DNA of 6,032 bases from Parcubacteria group bacterium GW2011_GWA2_50_10b (GTDB taxonomy: Bacteria > Patescibacteriota > Minisyncoccia > Phycocordibacterales > Zambryskibacteraceae). The stretch covers positions 1 to 6,032 of the forward strand of contig LCQJ01000023.1 of assembly GCA_001004085.1 (NCBI GenBank), read 5' to 3'. Of the stretch, positions 1-4,728 are shown in pieces. The stretch's first letter is position 1; each line of letters starts with the position of its first letter. Below the pieces are notes generated by a model. It was not told the origin of the DNA. It did no database searches and saw only the letters and a list, made by a program, of their open reading frames with translations. Made by a program: the position numbers and the translations under genes.

Positions 1-2
1 CC

Positions 3-62
3 GCCGCGGCCGCGCTCTTTGCGTGGAGCAGTCAAAACCCCGCAGCGCTTGCGCATTCTTAA
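3..62 (+). CDS. Possible 3' end of an upstream gene (partial)
   Basis: One frame is open from the window edge and stops at TAA 60-62. It encodes about 19 residues, an alanine-rich hydrophobic run (AAAALFAW) followed by a short polar tail (SSQNPAALAHS), which would suit the end of a membrane protein. The other two + frames are also open for a similar distance, so openness alone does not prove coding. The choice rests on the more natural residue composition and on the stop leaving a 140-bp leader before the next gene. No family can be named from so few residues. Confidence 0.3.
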   Translation, partial: AAAALFAWSSQNPAALAHS

Positions 63-140
63 ACTCACATGGCTGTATACCGGTCTTTTTGCTAACATGT
101 CCATAGCGTGATCTTTGATGCATCCTTTCGTCTTTTTAGC

Positions 141-171
141 CAGTTGTCTTTTGTAGACAGTTGTTAGACAG
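141..171 (+). promoter_or_regulatory. Hairpin with interleaved direct repeats upstream of the uppS-like gene
   Basis: TAGACAG occurs at 154-160 and 165-171, and CAGTTGT at 141-147 and 158-164. Bases 141-149 can also pair with 155-163 as a 9-bp stem (two G-U pairs) around a 5-nt loop. It lies 30-60 bp before the ATG at 203. It has no U-tract on its 3' side, so it does not look like a terminator. An operator or a leader structure is possible; no known family is recognised. The rest of 63-202 shows nothing else I can support. Confidence 0.25.
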
Positions 172-186
172 TCATACCCAAAAAGA

Positions 187-193
187 AAGGGAG
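187..193 (+). promoter_or_regulatory. Shine-Dalgarno sequence for the uppS-like gene
   Basis: AAGGGAG lies 9 nt before the ATG at 203, which is good Shine-Dalgarno spacing and supports this start. It is the only convincing ribosome binding site in the window; most other genes have a -10-like hexamer at this place instead. Confidence 0.6.
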
Positions 194-202
194 AAGTGAA
201 TA

Positions 203-886
203 ATGGTCCCCAAATGTCTTGTGATTATCCCAGATGGCAATCGTCGGTGGGCGCGGAAGAATCATCGACGAGACATTACTGGACACACGCGAGGTTTATT
301 TAACTGCAGGAGTATAACGCGTGCTGCCTTCGAGCGTGGAGTCACGCACGTGGTGCTGTGGGCGGCGTCGGAGCTCAACCTCTACCGCCGGCCGCCGAAC
401 GAAATCATGCATATCTTCCGGTTGCTTAAACACGAGCTTCGCTCGCGTTTGAAAAATCCTGAAGAAATAGGATTTCATCTCTGCGGTGACTGGCGGCGGT
501 TTACCCAGGACCAGGAGTTATTTATGCTGGCAGACGAAGTGCAGGAAAAGTCTGCTCGATACACCAAGCAGCAGCTGACTGTGCTGTTTGGCTACAGCGG
601 CCGGGCCGAGCTGGTGGATGCGATTAAAAAGTTGTCGGCCAGCGGCTGTATTCAGAGAAGGTGTTTGCTCCGGACGCGACTCCGGGTCGCGTACTGCTCC
701 ACGAGGATGTTACCTTTCACAGGGTGGTTCTTTCTCGGCAAAAATAAAAAAGTAGACATAAACTGCAAGGATTTTGAGCAGCTGCCATGTAGCAGCTGCT
801 CCTTATTTTTTGCTATACTATGTTCCTATGAGCTTCAAATTGCGGTTTCAAACTATCGGGGAGGAAGACAAGTTAAAAGCGGTTAA
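203..886 (+). CDS. Undecaprenyl diphosphate synthase-family protein (cis-prenyltransferase), C-terminally truncated or decayed
   Basis: Cis-prenyltransferases condense isopentenyl diphosphate onto an allylic diphosphate to make the C55 lipid carrier for peptidoglycan and other envelope polymers. Residues 1-145 fit the family: the P-loop-like IIPDGNRRWARK (D11, N13, R15, W16), GHTRG (H28), LWAASELNLYRR (about 53-63) and LFGYSGRAELVDAIKKL (about 128-144, the family's NYGGR block). Downstream of that, the region with the RTGGE...S..FLLW motif, which holds the diphosphate-binding Arg/Ser and the metal-binding Glu, is not recognisable in any of the three frames. The tail (about residues 146-227) is cysteine- and arginine-rich, reads straight through an intrinsic terminator and overlaps the next gene by 59 bp, so the native end was probably earlier. 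A -1 frame exit after the A5 run at 626-630 would stop at TAA 745-747. The start is supported by a Shine-Dalgarno sequence. Family assignment is secure; a working enzyme is doubtful unless there is an assembly error. Confidence 0.72.
   Translation: MVPKCLVIIPDGNRRWARKNHRRDITGHTRGLFNCRSITRAAFERGVTHVVLWAASELNLYRRPPNEIMHIFRLLKHELRSRLKNPEEIGFHLCGDWRRFTQDQELFMLADEVQEKSARYTKQQLTVLFGYSGRAELVDAIKKLSASGCIQRRCLLRTRLRVAYCSTRMLPFTGWFFLGKNKKVDINCKDFEQLPCSSCSLFFAILCSYELQIAVSNYRGGRQVKSG
776..811 (+). terminator. Intrinsic terminator after the uppS-like gene
   Basis: A perfect 10-bp stem, GAGCAGCTGC (776-785) with GCAGCTGCTC (792-801), encloses a 6-nt loop CATGTA and is followed by CTTATTTTTT. This is a classic Rho-independent terminator. 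It sits inside the nominal uppS-like frame and directly before the next promoter, so it marks the real transcriptional end of that gene and insulates the DUF389 unit. Confidence 0.85.
811..819 (+). promoter_or_regulatory. Extended -10 promoter, likely leaderless start for the DUF389 gene
   Basis: TGC-TATACT forms an extended -10 element whose last base lies 8 nt before the ATG at 828. Transcription would begin about 7 nt after the hexamer, essentially at the start codon. No good -35 is visible because that place is occupied by the terminator stem; a TGn extension commonly compensates for this. The T-tract of the terminator runs directly into the element. Confidence 0.6.
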
Positions 887-1472
887 AACGCTGGTAGAGC
901 GGGCCACGCCGGACTTCGACTTTTTCTTTATGATTACTCTCGCGGTTTTGATGTCTTCGTTTGGACTTCTTTTGGGGAGCGAGACGATAGTTATAGGAAG
1001 TATGCTCATCGCACCCATACTCTACCCTATGTTGGGGCTTTCACTAGGCGTTTCTATGGCAGACATGGTACTCATGCGCCACTCCTTTGTGACCATACTC
1101 AAGGTGAGCAGTATTGCCGTTGCTACATCTGCGGCATCTGCTTTGGTTTATGGTGCAGCATACACCGGCCCGCTCGCGCAAACGCCAGAGATACTTTCGC
1201 GCGCGGCTCCGTCTCTGTTGTTTTTGGCAGTGGCAATTGTCTCGGGGCTTGCGGTTACATACGCAATGGTTAAACCAAAACTATCGGAAACACTGCCTGG
1301 TATTGCCATTTCGGTTGCGTTACTCCCGCCACTTTCTGTCATTGGTATAGGGGTGGCATGGCTTTCGACCCCCATAATTATTGGCGCGCTCTCGCTGTTT
1401 CTGGTAAACATGCTCGGCATTGTGGCGGCCTCCTCTGTAAGCTTTTCTATTATGAACGTGCACGATTACTAA
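828..1472 (+). CDS. DUF389 family integral membrane protein
   Basis: This 214-residue polytopic membrane protein matches the DUF389 (TIGR00341-like) pattern. Diagnostic segments are GLLLGSETIVIGSMLIAPILYPMLG (about 46-70), an EILSRAAPSLLFLAVAIVSGLAVTYA stretch (about 121-146), and LPGIAISVALLPPLSVIGIGVA (about 156-177) leading to GALSLFLVNMLGIVAA (about 186-201). Five or six hydrophobic helices alternate with short loops, and a charged N-terminus of about 30 residues precedes the first. The biochemical role of DUF389 proteins is not established, and none can be assigned here. I chose ATG 828 over the in-frame ATG at 774, because the upstream codons lie in the terminator hairpin and a -10 element ends 8 nt before 828. 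The metallopeptidase gene follows one base after the stop, indicating co-transcription. Confidence 0.88.
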   Translation: MSFKLRFQTIGEEDKLKAVKTLVERATPDFDFFFMITLAVLMSSFGLLLGSETIVIGSMLIAPILYPMLGLSLGVSMADMVLMRHSFVTILKVSSIAVATSAASALVYGAAYTGPLAQTPEILSRAAPSLLFLAVAIVSGLAVTYAMVKPKLSETLPGIAISVALLPPLSVIGIGVAWLSTPIIIGALSLFLVNMLGIVAASSVSFSIMNVHDY

Positions 1473-1473
1473 T

Positions 1474-1878
1474 ATGATGCGCGAGGAGTTTGAACGGCTT
1501 GTTACAGAAGAGTTTCCAAAAGCTATACCGAAACAATTTCGCAGTGTCATAAACAACCTGGCTTTTTTGGTAGAAGACGAGCCGAGTGCAGAGACTCGCA
1601 AGGCAGAAAAGTTGCATCAAAACGAAACTCTCCTGGGGCTCTACAATGGAGTGCCGTATCCACTGCGCGGCGACCTCTATGGAGTGGGTGCGGTACTGCC
1701 CGACACCATCACGCTGTATCAAAAACCAATAGAGGAAGAGGCAAGTGAACATGGGGGAGGAACTGCGGCGGTGCGTACGGTTATACGCGAAACTATTTGG
1801 CACGAGGTGGCGCATCACTTTGGTATGGACGAGCACACCGTGCGCAGGCGCGAAGATGAACGAGAAGGAAAAAAGTGA
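1474..1878 (+). CDS. Small zincin-like metallopeptidase-family protein (DUF1025-like)
   Basis: This 134-residue soluble protein has the compact minimal-zincin layout. There is an acidic N-terminal helix (MMREEFERLVTEEFPKAIP), a central LLGLYNGVPYP segment (about 53-63), a strand LPDTITLYQKPIEEEA, and a final helix with HEVAHHFGMDE. Within this, H110, E111 and H114 form the HExxH zinc and catalytic motif, and D119 or E120 could supply a further ligand. The combination 'GLY.G.P' ... 'I.LY..PI' ... 'HE.AHHFG..E' is typical of the DUF1025/PF06262 family; substrates are unknown. Translation probably couples to the upstream DUF389 gene, since ATG 1474 begins one base after that stop and no Shine-Dalgarno sequence is present. 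A second ATG at 1477 is equally possible as the start. The basic and acidic C-terminus (about 123-134) ends in TGA. Confidence 0.85.
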   Translation: MMREEFERLVTEEFPKAIPKQFRSVINNLAFLVEDEPSAETRKAEKLHQNETLLGLYNGVPYPLRGDLYGVGAVLPDTITLYQKPIEEEASEHGGGTAAVRTVIRETIWHEVAHHFGMDEHTVRRREDEREGKK

Positions 1879-1889
1879 TACTATATATT
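1876..1889 (+). promoter_or_regulatory. Possible -10 region for the VKOR gene
   Basis: TGA-TACTAT (1876-1884) overlaps the stop codon of the metallopeptidase gene, and an overlapping TATATT lies at 1884-1889. Either would start transcription about 8-13 nt before ATG 1904, too little for a normal Shine-Dalgarno leader. It resembles the other short-leader promoters here but sits further from the ATG and is AT-rich enough to arise by chance. Read-through from upstream is also possible, as no terminator separates the genes. Confidence 0.35.
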
Positions 1890-1903
1890 TCTATTTCTAG
1901 CAT

Positions 1904-2347
1904 ATGAATAGCCCAAAGCCACCACTCGCCCCATTTGTACTCATAGCTCTCGCATTGGTCGGCCTTGGAGACACCCTTTACCTTTCGTACTTTCAGTATC
2001 TCAACCTGGTGCCGTCTTGCGCAATAGGAGGGTGTGAAATAGTGTTGACCAGCTCACATGCAAAGTTTTTTGGCATGCCGCTTTCCTACATCGGGCTAGT
2101 GTACTACGCCTATATGCTGTGCCTTGCGGCCCTACTTGCCATGGAGCCGCGCTCATTTGCATTGCGTGCGGGTGCGCTGGCTTACACAGGAGTCGGGGTA
2201 GTCTACTCTATATACGCTATTTTTTATGTGCAACTTACTTTAATCGGTGCTCTGTGCCAGTTTTGCGCCATCTCCGCTCTCACTACTCTCGTGCTCTTTG
2301 CCGCGGCGCTGTGGCATTGGCGTGTTACACACACAATAATGGACTAA
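1904..2347 (+). CDS. Vitamin K epoxide reductase (VKOR) family protein
   Basis: Bacterial VKORs reoxidise a DsbA-like thioredoxin-fold oxidase and pass electrons to quinone, driving disulfide formation outside the cytoplasmic membrane. The 147-residue protein has the VKOR four-helix core with both redox pairs: C39 and C44 (SCAIGGCEIV) in the first extracytoplasmic loop, and the C118-x-x-C121 active site (CQFC) at the start of the last helix. The conserved SSHAKFFGMPLSYIGLVYY block (about 50-68) lies between them. There is no fused thioredoxin domain, so it should work with a separate partner that is not in this window. Hydrophobic helices lie near 11-31, 60-81, 88-112 and 116-138. The nearby secreted FKBP, CAP and Ig-like genes are plausible members of the same envelope-folding environment. 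It ends one base from the convergent gene. Confidence 0.9.
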   Translation: MNSPKPPLAPFVLIALALVGLGDTLYLSYFQYLNLVPSCAIGGCEIVLTSSHAKFFGMPLSYIGLVYYAYMLCLAALLAMEPRSFALRAGALAYTGVGVVYSIYAIFYVQLTLIGALCQFCAISALTTLVLFAAALWHWRVTHTIMD

Positions 2348-2348
2348 C

Positions 2349-3119
2349 TTATCGCTGCCATGCTGGGCGGCGCATCCGTTTGTACATCCGCCAGAGCCCG
2401 TAGAAAAATAGTACAACCAGAGCCGGGTAGAAAATTGCCGCGCTTGCAAACAACCATCTCAAGATAGAAAGAACATATAAAAAGAATGTGGCGGCTACAA
2501 ACCGCGCCGTGTCGGCAACTGTAGAAGTTTTATCGGTTTGAAGGCCAAGGATACCCCCCGGCGGTTTTGTTCCAACCTCTGCCTTGGCCCAATTTACCCC
2601 GGCATCTATTGCATCAACCGCATTCCCGCGTACAGAATCCACTATTGCAAATCCGGGCGAAAGAAGGTTGCCAACAGCGGGCGAAATGTTGCTGATCTGC
2701 TCCTGTACCAATTGAGAGGAATCAATACCGCCTTTTGTTTGCTGTGTGGAGATTTGAGTTGGTCTTGCAGAAACAGAGAAAGTCTGTGTCACTTCTCCAA
2801 CAGTGGAGCCGTCTGTGTCCTTGAGTGTTGCAACAATAACATGGTCTCCCGACGCGGGTTTCCATGAAACTGAAAACACTTGTGCCTCGCCAACCGCCAA
2901 AGAGACAGGGATACTTCCTACCGAGCCAGCGCCTTCCGTAAAAGATAATTTTCCGGCAAAGGCGACACTCGACTCGTTTGAGACAATTGCATGAATCAGC
3001 ACCGTCTCTCCATCCACAGGGTTTGAAGTAGACAAAAAGAGCGGCTCTTTTGTAAATCCTGCCGCCAGGGCGGTGATAGGAGCCAAAAACAGCAAACCGA
3101 TAATAAACACCTGCCGCAT
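2349..3119 (-). CDS. Secreted or membrane-anchored protein with an Ig-like (CARDB-type) domain
   Basis: The 256-residue protein starts with a clear signal peptide (MRQVFIIGLLFLAPITALAA, cleavage expected after A20). Residues about 23-118 read as a beta-sandwich of alternating strands: a 'P..GETVLIHAIVSNES' entry, a 'G.LSF' strand, 'IPVSLAVGEAQVFSVSWKP', 'GDHVIVATLKD' and 'TQTFSVSA'. This resembles CARDB or related Ig-like adhesion modules. A Ser/Thr/Gln-rich linker follows (about 119-150), then an amphipathic stretch and a hydrophobic segment at about 207-243 that could hold one or two membrane helices, before a strongly basic tail (RMYKRMRRPAWQR). That predicts an external domain anchored by its C-terminus with positive residues inside. 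No enzyme motif is visible. It may be a surface or envelope scaffold protein; specific function is unknown. Confidence 0.75.
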   Translation of the reverse strand: MRQVFIIGLLFLAPITALAAGFTKEPLFLSTSNPVDGETVLIHAIVSNESSVAFAGKLSFTEGAGSVGSIPVSLAVGEAQVFSVSWKPASGDHVIVATLKDTDGSTVGEVTQTFSVSARPTQISTQQTKGGIDSSQLVQEQISNISPAVGNLLSPGFAIVDSVRGNAVDAIDAGVNWAKAEVGTKPPGGILGLQTDKTSTVADTARFVAATFFLYVLSILRWLFASAAIFYPALVVLFFYGLWRMYKRMRRPAWQR

Positions 3120-3127
3120 ACAACACT

Positions 3128-3133
3128 AGTATA
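3128..3133 (-). promoter_or_regulatory. -10 element for the minus-strand Ig-like gene
   Basis: Read on the minus strand, TATACT ends 8 nt before the ATG (3119-3117), so the transcript should begin at or next to the start codon. No Shine-Dalgarno sequence lies between. No convincing -35 is seen. It shares a 42-bp intergenic region with the oppositely directed promoter at 3146-3154. Confidence 0.55.
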
Positions 3134-3145
3134 GCGCACAACCCG

Positions 3146-3154
3146 TGCTACTAT
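3146..3154 (+). promoter_or_regulatory. Extended -10 promoter for the CAP-domain gene
   Basis: TGC-TACTAT ends 7 nt before ATG 3162, with only TTTTGTA between and no Shine-Dalgarno sequence. The expected start site falls on or next to the ATG. The two divergent -10 hexamers are separated by 15 bp, so RNA polymerase is unlikely to occupy both at once. Confidence 0.55.
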
Positions 3155-3161
3155 TTTTGTA

Positions 3162-4184
3162 ATGGGAAGATTCTTCCGCAACCTCTTGCATCATATTGTC
3201 CCTACACGCGGCAATGCATATAGACCGCGCCTACTTACAGGGCCGTGGCTCCTCTTTTTCCTTACCATCGTGCTTACTGTCGAAGGCGTGTTTCTTGCAA
3301 GCACTCAGGTACCTTTGGCGGGCCGCTTACTGCCAGCAGCTGTAGTAGAAAGCGAAGTGGTGGTGCTTACCAACAGTCAACGCGCGCAATACGGTGCTGA
3401 AACCCTTACCGAAGATATACTTCTTACCTTGGCGGCACAGTCAAAAGCAGAGGACATGGCATCTAGAGGATATTTCTCGCATGTAAGCCCCGATGGAACA
3501 GAACCGTGGGCATGGTTGAAGCAGGCAGGATATGTATACCAATATGCGGGAGAAAATCTGGCCGTGCGTTTTGATGACTCGTCTGCCGTGGTGGGTGCGT
3601 GGATGGCGTCGCCATCGCACCGGGAAAATATAGTAAAGCCGGAATATACCCACATCGGTATCGGTATTGCGCAAGGATTGTATGATGGGTCTCCGGTGAC
3701 GTTTGTCGTACAATATTTTGGCACACCGCTTGCACGCGCCGAAGTAACTACACAAGCAGGTGCGCCAGCACGGCAAATTGTTGCAGAAGTTGAGAGTGGT
3801 GCGGGTGCTATTGAAGACGTTGCTGGTGCCGTAGCATCGGCGGTGCCATCCGCTGCTGTTCCAAATGTAACGCAAACTACCGTACAGCAGTTTTTGCGCG
3901 CCGTTGCCGGAAACCCGACAAGCACCGCCCTAGCGCTTGGCGCCGTTGCGGCAATCGTTGCCTTGGTGGTGGTGCTTGGTTTTGGTATGCACATACAAGT
4001 ACAGCCGGTTGAAATGCTTTTTGGCGGCTCATTAGTGGTTGCTATCGCACTGTTTTTTGTGATGTTCAATGGCCAGATAGTCGGAGTCTCCAACTTTGCG
4101 CAAGAGGCGGCACTTGGCTCATTAGCTGAACCACGTGGAATCATTGGAGAAGGCATTTCAACAAAAATGCCGATTGTTCAATAG
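3162..4184 (+). CDS. CAP/SCP-domain (YkwD-like) membrane-anchored protein
   Basis: The 340-residue protein opens with a basic segment and one membrane helix (about 27-47), then a CAP domain at about 62-188. Family hallmarks are N71 in the NSQRAQYG helix, H107 in the YFSHVSPDG segment, GENLA with E131, the W147 helix and SPSHRENI with H153; these His and Glu residues line the CAP cavity. The domain ends with strands HIGIGIA and VTFVVQYFG. An Ala/Val/Ser-rich linker (about 191-250) leads to two more hydrophobic helices (about 255-276 and 285-304) and a short tail. The CAP domain should therefore face outside, tethered at both ends. Bacterial CAP proteins have varied and mostly unproven roles at the envelope. 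Start ATG 3162 has no Shine-Dalgarno but follows a -10 element by 7 nt. A long antisense frame here is a shadow. Confidence 0.88.
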   Translation: MGRFFRNLLHHIVPTRGNAYRPRLLTGPWLLFFLTIVLTVEGVFLASTQVPLAGRLLPAAVVESEVVVLTNSQRAQYGAETLTEDILLTLAAQSKAEDMASRGYFSHVSPDGTEPWAWLKQAGYVYQYAGENLAVRFDDSSAVVGAWMASPSHRENIVKPEYTHIGIGIAQGLYDGSPVTFVVQYFGTPLARAEVTTQAGAPARQIVAEVESGAGAIEDVAGAVASAVPSAAVPNVTQTTVQQFLRAVAGNPTSTALALGAVAAIVALVVVLGFGMHIQVQPVEMLFGGSLVVAIALFFVMFNGQIVGVSNFAQEAALGSLAEPRGIIGEGISTKMPIVQ

Positions 4185-4211
4185 TGGCGTGGCCGTGCGT
4201 GGATAACATGC

Positions 4212-4240
4212 TTGCCCGTGGCTTTACGGAGCGGTATGAT
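4212..4240 (+). promoter_or_regulatory. -35/-10 promoter for the FKBP gene
   Basis: TTGCCC (4212-4217, four of six to TTGACA) is followed by a 17-bp spacer and TATGAT (4235-4240). This is the best two-part sigma70-type promoter in the window. The -10 ends 8 nt before ATG 4249, predicting a leaderless or nearly leaderless mRNA and arguing against the in-frame TTG at 4243 as start. Confidence 0.6.
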
Positions 4241-4248
4241 AGTTGAGT

Positions 4249-4716
4249 ATGAAATCACGCACATTGATAGCCGGCGTTGCAGTGGCAGTGTCGTTGGCGG
4301 TAGTTGGACTCTTTTTTATTGTCGGTAATCCTCTTAATTCTGTGGACACATTAGGACAACAAGCGGCTGTGCAGGGTCAGCAACTCGTAGTGCAAGACGA
4401 AATAGCTGGAACAGGGGCCACCGCACAGGTGGGCGACTCTCTCAAGGTTAACTACACCGGCAAACTGTCGGATGGTACTGTGTTTGACACTTCGATAGGC
4501 AGGGCGCCGTTTGAGTTTATACTCGGGGCTGGGCAGGTTATACCCGGGTGGGACCAGGGGCTACAAGGGATGAAGGTTGGCGGCAAGCGCCTTCTTATTA
4601 TTCCGTCTGATCTCGCATACGGCTCACAAGGAGTCGGCCCTATACCGCCAAACGCAACACTTATATTCGAGGTGGATCTCATCAGTGCAACCCCTTCAGG
4701 TTCTACCGCGCAGTAA
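4249..4716 (+). CDS. FKBP-type peptidyl-prolyl cis-trans isomerase, membrane-anchored
   Basis: The enzyme speeds cis-trans isomerisation of X-Pro bonds during protein folding. The 155-residue protein begins with a basic N-terminus and one hydrophobic helix (about 6-26), either an uncleaved anchor or a signal peptide, followed by a spacer of about 20 residues rich in Gln. A complete FKBP domain then spans about 46-147: VNYTGKL (Y69), GTVFDTS (F79, D80), [18 protein letters not shown] (V97, I98, W101), a [13 protein letters not shown] segment (Y124) and [13 protein letters not shown] (F140). All the usual pocket aromatics are present, so activity is expected. Its site of action is the outer face of the membrane, the same compartment as the VKOR, CAP and Ig-like products. 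The start at ATG 4249 is chosen because the -10 hexamer leaves only two bases before the TTG at 4243. The tgt promoter abuts its TAA. Confidence 0.93.
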   Translation: MKSRTLIAGVAVAVSLAVVGLFFIVGNPLNSVDTLGQQAAVQGQQLVVQDEIAGTGATAQVGDSLKVNYTGKLSDGTVFDTSIGRAPFEFILGAGQVIPGWDQGLQGMKVGGKRLLIIPSDLAYGSQGVGPIPPNATLIFEVDLISATPSGSTAQ

Positions 4717-4722
4717 TATACT
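4717..4722 (+). promoter_or_regulatory. -10 element for tgt
   Basis: TATACT begins directly after the FKBP stop codon (TAA 4714-4716) and ends 6 nt before ATG 4729; GGCGCG fills the gap. There is no Shine-Dalgarno sequence. A weak TTCAGG at 4695-4700, inside the FKBP gene, could serve as -35 with a 16-bp spacer. Expected transcription start is at the ATG. Confidence 0.5.
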
Positions 4723-4728
4723 GGCGCG

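Noticed and set aside
118..156. Short ATG frame (12 codons) before the uppS-like gene
   Set aside because: It has no ribosome site and no recognisable leader-peptide feature such as repeated regulatory codons.
626..691. Programmed -1 frameshift in the uppS-like gene
   Set aside because: The site reads T AAA AAG rather than A AAA AAG, slipping would place the P-site tRNA on UAA, and the nearest hairpin (675-691) is about 44 nt away. Accidental frameshift or decay is more likely.
675..691. CGCGAC/GTCGCG hairpin as a terminator
   Set aside because: The 6-bp stem has no U-tract after it, and a much better terminator lies at 776-811.
774..827. Upstream in-frame ATG for the DUF389 gene
   Set aside because: The 18 extra codons lie in the terminator hairpin, T-tract and -10 element, and add nothing resembling the family's N-terminus.
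3377..4156. 259-residue open frame on the minus strand
   Set aside because: It lies antisense to the well-supported CAP gene and is rich in Ser, Thr, Ala, Pro and Cys, as expected for a codon shadow; no motif is visible.
4243..4245. TTG start for the FKBP gene
   Set aside because: It is only two bases after the -10 hexamer, so transcripts would start downstream of it; ATG 4249 gives a normal basic-plus-hydrophobic N-terminus.
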